From NCBI RefSeq assembly GCF_001591545.1, contig NZ_BCVC01000004.1:124001-188000 (forward strand): a DNA stretch of 64,000 nucleotides, written 5' to 3'. Position 1 is the stretch's first letter; each line of letters begins with the position of its first letter. Both the position numbers and the translations under genes were made by a program. A model generated the notes under the pieces. That model was not told the DNA's origin and searched no databases. It saw only the letters and a program-made list of their open reading frames with translations. This document shows positions 17,345 through 25,940 of the stretch, piece after piece. The DNA comes from Lederbergia lenta NBRC 16444 (GTDB lineage Bacteria; Bacillota; Bacilli; Bacillales; Bacillaceae_C).

Positions 17345-18708
17345 AACTTGCCAAATTTCGACATTCCCTTTTAGCCAGGTACTTATTGCTAATCTTTGCA
17401 GCACTTATGTTTATTCCAATTGCATTTCCCACTTTTACTGTTATATGGTATTCGTTCGAAAAGGATAATGAAACAGCAACAATCAATGGAGAAGGTCTCG
17501 AAAAGTTATGGCACCAAGAGGCAAGAGGATTAAACAATGCGAGTGCTGAAGAAATAAAAAAACGTTTTTCTTTGATGAAAAACAGGTATCCAGAATCGAC
17601 TATGTTTTGGGTTGATCATCTAGGGGATTTACAAACCTCTTTGCCAGAACGCTCAGATATACCGTCTAATTGGAGTGCTACATATACGGTTGAATTTATG
17701 AAAAAAAGTTATGGTGGAGATCCATTCACAACAGTAGCTTTTATTGGAGAAGATCAGAATAACGGTTTTATTGTTTTTCAAATCCCTCGGGATGAACTAG
17801 ATTCTTCTGTAGATAGTTTGATGAGTAGGTATTATTATCTTTTTTATGCAGGATTATTGGTCTTATTTGCTTTGTTTATATTTATATCGTGGCTTTTATT
17901 TTACCGAATGAGAAAAAGACTATTGAGATTAGGAAAAACAATGGATCAACAGGAAGCAGATGGGATTCCTAAACAAATCGCTGTTAGCAAAATGGATGAA
18001 ATAGGCCAGTTAGAACAATCTTTTAACAATATGATAGATAAGCTTGAAGAAAGTCGCGATCGTCAACAAGAGGAAGAAAGTTTGCGCCGTCAGTTAATTG
18101 CGAACTTATCACATGATTTAAGAACACCGCTAACAACCTTGAGGGGACATCTCTATACATTACAAAAGGAGTCATTAAGTAAACAAGGACAGGATTCATT
18201 GCAGTTAATTGATCATAAAATCACCTACCTGGGACAATTAATTGATAATTTATTGTCATACACGCTTCTGACAACTGGAAAATATCCGAATAAACCAGAA
18301 GCAATTTCTATTTTCCGTGCAGTCCGGATAACTGTCGCTTCTTGGTATCCGACATTTGAAAAAGGTGGATTTCATATGGATATTGAATTACCGGAAAAGG
18401 AAGACATTATATGGGAATTGGATGCAAGCTGGCTTGAACGTGTGCTAGATAATATTTTTCAAAATGTTGTTCGCCATGCAAAAGCAGGTGGTTATATTGG
18501 GATAAAAGGTAAGAGAACAAAACAGGGATTCGAATTGGATATCATTGATCATGGACCTGGTTTTACAAAGGAATCGGAAAATAAAGGAGCAGGTATTGGA
18601 ATGGCAATCATTTCTCTTATGTTGAAGGAAATGAATCTACAATGGGAAATGGAAACGGACGAGGAGGGTACAATCATTCATATAAGCGGAAAAGGTGAAC
18701 GAGGTTAA
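17341..18708 (+). CDS. Sensor histidine kinase
   Basis: Membrane sensor kinase, 455 residues, partner of the preceding regulator. Two membrane segments (about residues 12-35 and 160-185) flank an extracytoplasmic domain of about 125 residues; then come a HAMP linker, the HisKA helix with the phosphorylated histidine in ANLSHDLRTPL, and the HATPase domain with N-box NIFQNVVRHA, G1 DHGPGF and G2 GAGIGMAI. The sizeable external domain argues for direct signal sensing, unlike the tiny loops of BceS-type intramembrane sensors. The gene ends inside a terminator hairpin. Confidence 0.9.
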   Translation: MKLAKFRHSLLARYLLLIFAALMFIPIAFPTFTVIWYSFEKDNETATINGEGLEKLWHQEARGLNNASAEEIKKRFSLMKNRYPESTMFWVDHLGDLQTSLPERSDIPSNWSATYTVEFMKKSYGGDPFTTVAFIGEDQNNGFIVFQIPRDELDSSVDSLMSRYYYLFYAGLLVLFALFIFISWLLFYRMRKRLLRLGKTMDQQEADGIPKQIAVSKMDEIGQLEQSFNNMIDKLEESRDRQQEEESLRRQLIANLSHDLRTPLTTLRGHLYTLQKESLSKQGQDSLQLIDHKITYLGQLIDNLLSYTLLTTGKYPNKPEAISIFRAVRITVASWYPTFEKGGFHMDIELPEKEDIIWELDASWLERVLDNIFQNVVRHAKAGGYIGIKGKRTKQGFELDIIDHGPGFTKESENKGAGIGMAIISLMLKEMNLQWEMETDEEGTIIHISGKGERG

Positions 18709-18727
18709 ATGCCTCGTTCTTTTTTTA
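18697..18727 (+). terminator. Terminator overlapping the kinase stop codon
   Basis: GAACGAGG pairs with CCTCGTTC around the stop codon, followed by eight T. It may limit read-through from the two-component genes into the ABC genes, implying a separate promoter for the latter. Confidence 0.8.
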
Positions 18728-18796
18728 ACCAAAATTTAAACTTCTCCATCCTCTCATTTAACCTTATGACGATAAGCTGATGAAGAGGTGAAAAAA

Positions 18797-19711
18797 GTGG
18801 ATGAAATAATTATACAGACGAATAACTTAACGAAACGATTTAAAGGACGTAAAGCAGTGAATGGAGTGAATATGGAGATTAGAAAAGGGGAGATATATGG
18901 ATTCTTAGGTCCAAATGGGGCAGGAAAAACGACAACGATCCGAATGCTACTTGGCTTAATGAAACCAACATATGGGTCGATCCGCATGTTTAATAAAGAT
19001 TTGACGAAAGAAAAAATAGCAATTTTGCGAAAAGTTGGTTCTCTTGTTGAATCTCCATCTTATTACGGTCATTTAACAGCGAAGGAAAATCTGGAAGCAC
19101 TACGGCTCATATTGGATGTACCAAAAGCGCGAATCGCAAAAGTATTAGAGATTGTTAGGCTTACAAAGGAAGCGGATCGGCCAGTGAAGGGATTCTCGCT
19201 TGGAATGAAACAGAGGCTAGGCATTGCCGCGTCTCTGCTCGCCAATCCAGAATTATTGATTTTGGATGAGCCAACTAATGGACTTGACCCATCTGGTATA
19301 CATGAAATCAGAGAATTGATTAAAAAAATGCCTGAGGAACATGGTATTACAGTGATTGTTTCCAGTCATCTATTAAGCGAAATCGATCATATGGCAACGC
19401 AAGTCGGTATCATATCAAAAGGAGCGCTCATTTTCCAAGATTCAATTGAAATACTACGTCAACGAGCTACAAGTCATATTCGTATAGTAACGAACGAGGG
19501 CGAAGCAGCATGGAAACATCTATTATCGAAAGGGATAAAAGCGGAGTGGACAGATGGCGTCCTATCTCTCAATCAAACAGAGGATATGTTTGTCGCTAGA
19601 ACCGTTGCTGAACTAATCAAGAGTGACTTTCCCATCTATCGGGTGGAAGAACAGAAAATGTCTCTCGAAGATATCTTCCTTGATTTGACACGGGAGGAGG
19701 CAAGTTTATGA
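18797..19711 (+). CDS. ABC transporter ATP-binding protein (BcrA/LanF type)
   Basis: Cytoplasmic ATPase of an exporter. Walker A is LGPNGAGKTTT, the signature is FSLGMKQRLGIA, Walker B is LLILDEPTNGLDP, and the H-loop is SSHLL. The roughly 80-residue C-terminal extension is typical of the bacitracin/lantibiotic immunity ATPases. GTG 18797 is chosen because GAGGTG lies 6 bases upstream; GTG 18788 overlaps that site. It overlaps the first permease gene by 4 bases. With two permeases behind it and a two-component system ahead, it fits a LanFEG-like self-protection or peptide-resistance module. Confidence 0.87.
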   Translation: MDEIIIQTNNLTKRFKGRKAVNGVNMEIRKGEIYGFLGPNGAGKTTTIRMLLGLMKPTYGSIRMFNKDLTKEKIAILRKVGSLVESPSYYGHLTAKENLEALRLILDVPKARIAKVLEIVRLTKEADRPVKGFSLGMKQRLGIAASLLANPELLILDEPTNGLDPSGIHEIRELIKKMPEEHGITVIVSSHLLSEIDHMATQVGIISKGALIFQDSIEILRQRATSHIRIVTNEGEAAWKHLLSKGIKAEWTDGVLSLNQTEDMFVARTVAELIKSDFPIYRVEEQKMSLEDIFLDLTREEASL

Positions 19712-20382
19712 TTAGAATCTTAAAATCAGATTTGCTAAAGCTAAAACGAAAGTGGATTTGGTTTTTAGTCTTCCTTGGACCATTTGGTGTCATTGGTCTT
19801 CAAGGGGTTAATTATGGTTTGCGTTATGACTGGCTTGTTAGACCAGAAAATGATCATTGGAAGAATCTACTTAACGATGTAAATATGTTACTTCCACTCA
19901 CATTAATGCTCGGGATCGCCATTATTTCATCAATGACAGCGGGTATCGAGCATCAGCAAAATGCTTGGAAGCAAGTGCTGGCGCTCCCGGTTACAAGGAT
20001 GTCTATCTTTACATCAAAGTTCATACTTAATTTACTCCTTCTGGCTATCGCTAGTTTACTCGTATTAATTGAAACGATTATCCTTGGATTATTACTTAAG
20101 TTCGGCATCGATTTCCCGCTAATAGCGATCGCTAAAAATAGCTTTTATCCATTATTGACTGCTCTGCCATTTCTTGCCCTACAAACATGGTTGTCAATTA
20201 CGATGAAAAATCAATCATTGCCGCTAACAACAGGTATATTATTGGCGCTATTTTCCATGTATTTACCACTTCTTCTTCCAGAGGGATATGAGCCACTCAC
20301 GTTTGTGCAAGCTGGTGTAGGAGTTGGAACGATTATCTTTTTCCTTGGGGCAATAGATTTTATGAAACGGGATGTGAAATAG
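19708..20382 (+). CDS. ABC-2 type permease, first subunit (LanE/MutE-like)
   Basis: Integral membrane protein, 224 residues, with about six hydrophobic segments. The short cytoplasmic stretch MTAGIEHQQNAWKQVLALPVTR is characteristic of lantibiotic-immunity-type permeases, and the same pattern recurs in the next gene (YEHQGGGWKQLLALPVSR), so the two are paralogous and probably heterodimerise. It is translationally coupled to the ATPase gene (ATGA overlap). Confidence 0.82.
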   Translation: MIRILKSDLLKLKRKWIWFLVFLGPFGVIGLQGVNYGLRYDWLVRPENDHWKNLLNDVNMLLPLTLMLGIAIISSMTAGIEHQQNAWKQVLALPVTRMSIFTSKFILNLLLLAIASLLVLIETIILGLLLKFGIDFPLIAIAKNSFYPLLTALPFLALQTWLSITMKNQSLPLTTGILLALFSMYLPLLLPEGYEPLTFVQAGVGVGTIIFFLGAIDFMKRDVK

Positions 20383-20383
20383 T

Positions 20384-21118
20384 ATGTTTATGAAGATCAT
20401 TCAATCGGAATGGTTAAAGTTCCGGAAATCAAATATATGGCTGCTCCTTTTTGTGAGCCCACTACTCGCAGCCCTTGTTGGTTTTTTAACGGATGTGCAG
20501 AAAATGGAAGGAATAGAGTGGTATTATCTTTTATCAGGAATGCTGTTTGTCCACGGACTCTTATTTTTACCGCTTTTGACAGGCATATTCTCGGCATTTG
20601 TTACTAGATATGAACATCAAGGAGGGGGCTGGAAGCAGTTACTTGCTCTTCCGGTTTCTAGATTACAAGTTTATTTGGCGAAAGGTACCGTTGTAATGAT
20701 CTTTCTTGCAATCACTCAGTTCTTTTTCATTGTAGCCTGGTATGGTGTTGGTATGGCGAAAGGAATTATTGACCCGTTTCCATTAGTATCGGCATGTAAA
20801 ATTGCGCTTGTAGGATGGCTTGCTTGTTTACCCCTTGCCGCTTTGCAGCTTTGGATATCAACCGCATGGGCCAGCTTTGCTGCACCGCTTGCGATCAATG
20901 TGATTTTCACGATGCCCAATATTCTCGTTGCCAATTCTGAGAAATACGCGCCATTTTATCCATGGGTTCAGCCATTTTTAACGATGCTTTCGGCTGGGAA
21001 TGGAAAAGTAGATGAATTTTTCTATATTCCGATTGAAACATTGCTTTATGTTGTACTAGGTAGTTTTCTCGTCTTTTTATGTGGAGGTTTACTTTATTTT
21101 CAGCGAAAAGCAGTGTGA
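20384..21118 (+). CDS. ABC-2 type permease, second subunit (LanG/MutG-like)
   Basis: Integral membrane protein, 244 residues, with six predicted membrane segments. It starts 1 base after the preceding stop codon and shares the EHQ-x-x-WKQ-x-LALPV-x-R motif with it. Together with the ATPase it would form an exporter that removes a membrane-active peptide from the cell surface. No precursor peptide or modification enzyme gene is nearby, so it may give resistance to peptides of other species rather than self-immunity. Confidence 0.82.
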   Translation: MFMKIIQSEWLKFRKSNIWLLLFVSPLLAALVGFLTDVQKMEGIEWYYLLSGMLFVHGLLFLPLLTGIFSAFVTRYEHQGGGWKQLLALPVSRLQVYLAKGTVVMIFLAITQFFFIVAWYGVGMAKGIIDPFPLVSACKIALVGWLACLPLAALQLWISTAWASFAAPLAINVIFTMPNILVANSEKYAPFYPWVQPFLTMLSAGNGKVDEFFYIPIETLLYVVLGSFLVFLCGGLLYFQRKAV

Positions 21119-21158
21119 ACAAGGAGCAAAGCAGTCGACTTTGCTCCTTGTTCTTATT
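21118..21158. terminator. Bidirectional terminator between convergent ABC operons
   Basis: Perfect 14-base arms (AACAAGGAGCAAAG and CTTTGCTCCTTGTT) surround a 7-base loop. It overlaps the end of the plus-strand permease gene and precedes the stop of the minus-strand one. Confidence 0.85.
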
Positions 21159-21864
21159 TATCAAACTGTCGCTTGCCATATATGATAAAGGTTAATATTA
21201 ATGAAGCAATTGCCCATATTAGTAGAATGACAATATGAGTACCAATATCGGCAAAACCTTTTCCACTGGCGATAGCACTCCAGGCTGCGCTAAAGCGTTC
21301 GCTTGGCAGAAAGTTGATGAGTTTTAATATCGCTTTATTTTCGATAATGGATACAAACATTGGGGTTAAGCCGAAAATAAGCATCACAGGCATTCCGATA
21401 ATCGTCGTTTCCATTACTGTTCGTGAAAGCAATCCAAGTATCGTTCCCATGGAAATATAGAAAATAAGATTAATAATAATGAGTATAGCAAACCAAGCTA
21501 CATTCTCAACTTGAAAATCACTTAATATGATAGAGCCGATAATAACTACGACCGTCATTAATAATGATAAAGCACTTTTTCCAATTAAAATCTCAGTCGT
21601 GGAGGCAGGTGAGAGCAATAGCCCACGTAATGTATTCTTTTCTTTTTCTTCAGCAATCATTGCCGCTTGAACAAAAACCCCAGCAATCACGAAAGCAAGT
21701 GTGATTGGCATGGATTGCATCGTAGAATCATCTTCTCCAATTCGTCCTAATAAAGCTGCAAAAGCCAAAGGTATTGCTAATGTAAATAAAATATATGAAT
21801 TTTTGTACAGGTCTTTCCAATCTTTTTGGAAAATGGCGTTCATGCGTTTGAATGAAAATGTCAT
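21154..21864 (-). CDS. ABC-2 type permease
   Basis: Integral membrane protein of 236 residues with about six membrane segments and the ABC-2 pattern of a soluble loop (EEKEKNTLRGLLLSPAS) after the second segment. That segment is close to the EKE-x-GT-x-E-x-LL-x-TP loop of NodJ/CcmB-type exporters. It overlaps the upstream ATPase gene by 4 bases and forms a two-gene export system with it. The substrate is unknown. Confidence 0.83.
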   Translation of the reverse strand: MTFSFKRMNAIFQKDWKDLYKNSYILFTLAIPLAFAALLGRIGEDDSTMQSMPITLAFVIAGVFVQAAMIAEEKEKNTLRGLLLSPASTTEILIGKSALSLLMTVVVIIGSIILSDFQVENVAWFAILIIINLIFYISMGTILGLLSRTVMETTIIGMPVMLIFGLTPMFVSIIENKAILKLINFLPSERFSAAWSAIASGKGFADIGTHIVILLIWAIASLILTFIIYGKRQFDK

Positions 21865-22709
21865 AGTAAAACCCTCCCAGTTAATTTCACAAAAATATCT
21901 CCTAATGTTGGCTCATTGGAATGGATGGAAAGCAATTCGCCTTTTTTCATCCATTGATAAATTTGTTCAGCCCCAATTTCATTTTTATCGATAGACATCG
22001 TCCGTCTATCTTTTAATAGCACAGTGATGGTTGAATCCGCATAGTGTAAACGCAGATTCTGCGGAGTGTCGAGAGCCTGAATTTCTCCATTATCCAAAAA
22101 GGCTACTCGGTCACATAATTGCTCTGCTTCATCCATATCATGTGTCGTTAAAAAGATCGTTGTTCCTTCTTTATTCAATTGGCGCAAGCCTTCATGAATA
22201 TGCTTGGAATTAACAGGATCTAGAGCAGAAGTGGGTTCATCTAAAAAGAGCAATTCAGGTTTATGAATAATGGCCCGAGCTAATGTGACACGCTGTTTCA
22301 TTCCTTTTGACAGTTCTTTGACAAGCGTTTTTTGCTCGCTTGCCAAATTGACCTGTTCCAATACCTCGCTAATTCTTTGTTCCTTTACCCCATATAGATT
22401 GCAATAGAGTAAGAGATTGTCATATACCGACAGTCTGTCATACAATCCGCTATTGTCAGTTAGAATGCCAATTCTTTGCATCATAGAAGGATTTTTCTTC
22501 TTTGCCAGGGGTTTGCCGAACATATTCACTTCACCTGACGTATGTAATAATTGAGAGGTTAAGATTTTAATTGTCGTTGTTTTTCCCGAGCCACTTGGAC
22601 CAAGAAAGCCAAATGTTTCCCCTTTTTTCACTTCGAAAGAGACATTTTTTAAAGCTGTTTTATTGCCGAATGATTTCATTAAATGGTTTACTTCAATAAT
22701 ATTTTCCAT
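21861..22709 (-). CDS. ABC transporter ATP-binding protein
   Basis: Exporter ATPase, 282 residues from the ATG at 22709. Walker A is LGPSGSGKTTT, the signature is LSKGMKQRVTLA, Walker B is LLFLDEPTSALDP, and the H-loop is TTHDM. The ATG at 22730 (MKRSRGY) is in frame but lies on the AAAGGAG ribosome-binding site, so the later ATG is preferred. It is coupled to the following permease. The neighbouring LytTR regulator with a dead ABC domain reads in the same direction and may control this pair. Confidence 0.86.
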   Translation of the reverse strand: MENIIEVNHLMKSFGNKTALKNVSFEVKKGETFGFLGPSGSGKTTTIKILTSQLLHTSGEVNMFGKPLAKKKNPSMMQRIGILTDNSGLYDRLSVYDNLLLYCNLYGVKEQRISEVLEQVNLASEQKTLVKELSKGMKQRVTLARAIIHKPELLFLDEPTSALDPVNSKHIHEGLRQLNKEGTTIFLTTHDMDEAEQLCDRVAFLDNGEIQALDTPQNLRLHYADSTITVLLKDRRTMSIDKNEIGAEQIYQWMKKGELLSIHSNEPTLGDIFVKLTGRVLL

Positions 22710-22854
22710 GTATCCCCTACTCCTTTTCAATTTTCATCTTGTGATTTTGTTTTCTGACTCCATCATATGGTGAAAACAATAAAACCGCATTAGATCAACG
22801 TTAAAAAGAGCATATATAGGGTTGAATGGTGCATATATTTCGGTGAACGGAGCA

Positions 22855-22953
22855 GGGAAAATAGATAACGCCACCGACTAGGGCAAGTAAAGGAGCACTG
22901 ACTAAGAACGCCACGTCCTGTGGCAACGTCTGTGTGACCTGCATCGTGCAGGC
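22855..22953 (-). repeat. Dispersed palindromic element, partial copy
   Basis: The sequence includes GCCACGTCCTGTGGCAACGT, which on the minus strand is the GTTGCCACAGGACGTGGC module of the element at 37098-37275. The rest is diverged, and the element's GAAAAGCG and TAGACA ends are not clear. It lies between the ABC ATPase gene and the LytTR gene. Confidence 0.55.
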
Positions 22954-24003
22954 CTAAATTCCAATTATATCCTTTAATTCATCTAGCTTGCCTTTTGATA
23001 AAGGGATGGAGCTTTTCTTCTGATCATCGAGCACTAAACTATAACTATTTCGGGTCCATGTGATGACTTCTCGAACTTTTTGTAAATTTACAATATATGA
23101 TCGATGGCAGCGGAAAAATCCAAAAGGCTGTAGTCGATCATGTAAAGCTTGTAATGTAAGTGAACAAGGAAATACTTCGCCCTGCGCATTTAAATTTGAA
23201 ACCCCACTAATGCTTTCAATATAGTCAATCTCAGTAGGGTCAAATAAAATGATTTTATCCTCCACTTTTGCCGGAATTTTATCGAAGCGAATTTGCATAC
23301 TTGTTTCTGGTACTGGCTCTTCTTGGATCATTTCTTCATTTTTACCTTCGTTAACAGGCTCTTCGTTTTCATCGGCTACATCCAATTGTTTAAGTCCGGA
23401 ATCATCCAAACGATACACGTGATTCGTCAGAGAAATGGCATTTTCTATATTCGATGTTGTAATCAATATCGTTTTACCTTGGCTTTCCAAACTAGCAATC
23501 AATCGATATAAAATCATTGTACTTTCGATATCAAGATTTTGAGCAGGGTCTTCCATTATAATAACGTCAGGATTATGTAATATCGTTCGACCGAAGTGGA
23601 GTCGTTTTTTTTCTGAAAAAGAAAGCTTATCGGAACGAGTATGTTTCTTGTCAATCAGTCCAACTCTTTCAAGGATTTCATCTATATCTACCTTTACATC
23701 GTATAAATTTTTGAAAAAGGTTAAGTGTTCTTTCGGACTCAAACGTTCATATATAGCATCGGATTGTAATGATAGACCGATATGTTGAAAAAACTGTTGG
23801 CGATCAATGTACGATTGTTGAAAGCGAACTTCGCCATTGGAGGACGGAATTTCTCCGATAACAATTTGTATTAATTTAATTCCAAGTTCACTATTACAGT
23901 GAATCGCAGTTGTTTCACCTTTATTCACTTCTAAATCAAAAGGAGGGAATAGCAGAGTATTTTGGTCTCTTTTCTCAAGTTGATGTATCGTTAACATAGT
24001 CAT
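22954..24003 (-). CDS. LytTR regulator fused to a degenerate ABC-ATPase domain
   Basis: Residues 1-210 follow the layout of an ABC ATPase (KGETTAI, LSPKEHL, EILERVGLIDKKHTR, LSFSEKKRLHFGRTIL, VIIMEDPAQNLD, ILITTSN), but the key motifs are lost. The Walker A position reads HCNSELGIK with no GxxGxGKST, the signature is LSFSE instead of LSGGQ, and Walker B has ED where DE is expected. An acidic linker (about 211-240) leads to a LytTR DNA-binding domain (about 245-349, with FRCHRSYIVNL). It is therefore probably a non-hydrolysing sensor domain joined to a DNA-binding domain. The adjacent ABC exporter at 21154-22709 is a plausible target. The ATG has AAGGAG upstream. Confidence 0.82.
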   Translation of the reverse strand: MTMLTIHQLEKRDQNTLLFPPFDLEVNKGETTAIHCNSELGIKLIQIVIGEIPSSNGEVRFQQSYIDRQQFFQHIGLSLQSDAIYERLSPKEHLTFFKNLYDVKVDIDEILERVGLIDKKHTRSDKLSFSEKKRLHFGRTILHNPDVIIMEDPAQNLDIESTMILYRLIASLESQGKTILITTSNIENAISLTNHVYRLDDSGLKQLDVADENEEPVNEGKNEEMIQEEPVPETSMQIRFDKIPAKVEDKIILFDPTEIDYIESISGVSNLNAQGEVFPCSLTLQALHDRLQPFGFFRCHRSYIVNLQKVREVITWTRNSYSLVLDDQKKSSIPLSKGKLDELKDIIGI

Positions 24004-24174
24004 TTTGCTCCTTATTTAAAATAACGGCTCTTTTTTAAAATCATCCAAAGGGGTGGAATTATTAGATAATTATAGGGGGTAGCAAGGAAGGAGTCAATTT
24101 AGCTTATTTACACATGTTACCAAAACTATTATGGTATATATAGCCAAAGAATAATAGGTTAGGAGGCGATTATA

Positions 24175-25164
24175 ATCAAGAAACGGAAAGCGAAGACTGA
24201 TTTTAAACGAATAGGATATCAACTGCTCGCATTTGTTGCCTTTATTTATTCATTCCATCTTCTATTTGTTAACTACGAAAGATATGAGCAATTGAAACAG
24301 GAGCATGCGGGTCAACAGGCAACTGCAATTATATATGATAAAACAGCATTTGAAGACTTATATACTGGTGAAATCTCTTATAAAGCCCTTCTAAAACCTG
24401 GCCTCCTTGGAAAAGCAACAACGAGTATAAGAGAAGGTGCTATAACCTATCTAACAGAAGAAGAATTCAACACATTGTCTATTGGAGATTCCATCGACGG
24501 TTTTCATGTTGATGGGGTATTTCACAGGCAAGCATATGTGAATGAAGAATATAGGGGTTATTATTTTGGCTTTGTATTCCTAAGTCTTTATCCAATTGGC
24601 TATATGTTATTTTGGTTGTTTAAAATAATACGGTTGCGCTTATTCTTTGACCGTATATTACAGATTAAATCGGTAGACCGTGGTTTAACTTACTTTTTTA
24701 ATTTTTTGATTTTTGGTGGACTTATTGTTGGGATGTTCTACTTTCTTTTTTCTCCGGGAGTAGAGATGGTGAAGAATGTATACGGAAAATATAATGGCGA
24801 AGGTTATGTCGATACATATGCATTGGTGTCAGACAGTGACTATGATGAGACAGTCGGCTATAGATATTATGAAGACAATTACTTTTTAGCTCTCGCTTAT
24901 AAAGATCAAGATGGTAAACCAATTTATCTCACTAAAGAAGTGACGAGACATACATACAATACATACAAAGATGCTGATTTGCCTATAAGGTACTCGAAAG
25001 AGAATCCATATAAAACATACACACAAGATACTAATGGGAAGGATGTGTGGAACATTTTATTATCCAAAACCTTACTTTTATATTATCTTGCGGTGTTGAT
25101 AATCGCATTACTCATTTTTACAGTTTACTTATTATATAAACGCAAGAAAAAGGGATATTATTAA
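24175..25164 (+). CDS. Membrane protein of unknown function, apparent non-AUG start
   Basis: Not recognised. The frame has no ATG, GTG or TTG until TTG 24292, but that start would delete a clear first membrane segment (YQLLAFVAFIYSFHLLFV) whose coding sequence lies directly upstream. An AGGAGG site at 24161-24166 is followed in frame by ATT 24169, ATA 24172 and ATC 24175; ATC has the best spacing (8 bases). From there the protein has about 330 residues with four membrane segments (one N-terminal, two in the middle, one near the C-terminus) and an extracytoplasmic region around YVDTYALVSDSDYDE. It diverges from the LytTR gene. Confidence 0.6.
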   Translation: MKKRKAKTDFKRIGYQLLAFVAFIYSFHLLFVNYERYEQLKQEHAGQQATAIIYDKTAFEDLYTGEISYKALLKPGLLGKATTSIREGAITYLTEEEFNTLSIGDSIDGFHVDGVFHRQAYVNEEYRGYYFGFVFLSLYPIGYMLFWLFKIIRLRLFFDRILQIKSVDRGLTYFFNFLIFGGLIVGMFYFLFSPGVEMVKNVYGKYNGEGYVDTYALVSDSDYDETVGYRYYEDNYFLALAYKDQDGKPIYLTKEVTRHTYNTYKDADLPIRYSKENPYKTYTQDTNGKDVWNILLSKTLLLYYLAVLIIALLIFTVYLLYKRKKKGYY

Positions 25165-25200
25165 AGCGCCCGGTGCAAGCAGAGACGCTTTAATAATTAC
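25157..25200. terminator. Hairpin between convergent genes
   Basis: Perfect 12-base arms, ATTATTAAAGCG and CGCTTTAATAAT, overlap the stop codon of the membrane protein gene and face the convergent ydcF-like gene. The T runs are weak. Confidence 0.6.
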
Positions 25201-25206
25201 AGAATA

Positions 25207-25782
25207 TCATTTTCCAAAAATAGATGTTTTTAATAATGCGAGCCGTTCTCGAGTAGTTAATTTAAATTCAACTACGTTAGGTGTTTTAGCGGAGACTACG
25301 TCCGATTGTAATTTAAGTGTATCGGCAAGTTTCTTTGCTCTTGCTAGGTGAAAGTCACTAGTGATAATGGTGATGCTCTGGACCGAAGTTGGTAATAATT
25401 CTTTTGAAAAAAGAATATTTTCATAAGTAGATGTAGATTTTTCCTCAAGAATTAATCTATCATCCGAGATCCCTTTCTCTACAAGGAATTTCTTCATTGC
25501 TTTTGCTTCTGTTATATTTTCACCAGGACCTTGACCACCTGATAAAATGAGCTTTACATGAGGATATGTATTGGCATATTTTAACGCGGCATCAAGGCGA
25601 AATTGTAAAGAAAGCGATGGGACATCTCCGTTCACTTTGGCACCAAGAATAACGGCGTATTCGTTTTTTCCATTTGCTTTTGGTTTTTTGCCTTCATTCA
25701 TCCATTTTCCGGTCAGCATCCATAGGAAAATACTTAGACTTAGGATAAATAGGAAGGAAAGAGAAATTATTTTTTTAATCAT
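25207..25782 (-). CDS. YdcF family membrane-anchored protein (DUF218)
   Basis: An N-terminal membrane anchor (about residues 3-22) precedes a DUF218 domain with the family motifs VILGAKVNGD, LILSGGQGPGE, EEKSTSTYENILFS and ITSDFHLARA. The SanA/ElyC/YdcF group is linked to envelope integrity, with no settled enzymatic activity. It has 191 residues from the ATG at 25782; upstream in-frame GTG codons have no better ribosome-binding site. Confidence 0.78.
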   Translation of the reverse strand: MIKKIISLSFLFILSLSIFLWMLTGKWMNEGKKPKANGKNEYAVILGAKVNGDVPSLSLQFRLDAALKYANTYPHVKLILSGGQGPGENITEAKAMKKFLVEKGISDDRLILEEKSTSTYENILFSKELLPTSVQSITIITSDFHLARAKKLADTLKLQSDVVSAKTPNVVEFKLTTRERLALLKTSIFGK

Positions 25783-25940
25783 GATCACCACACCATTCTT
25801 TTAGCTATTAGGAAAAGAATAACGAAGAAATAATTAATAGTAAATCTATTAATAAGGGAAAACAGTTGAATATGAATACGAAAAGCAGCAATAAAGTAGT
25901 AAAAAATAAAGGGCAAACGAACGGAAAGGAGAATAGATAA

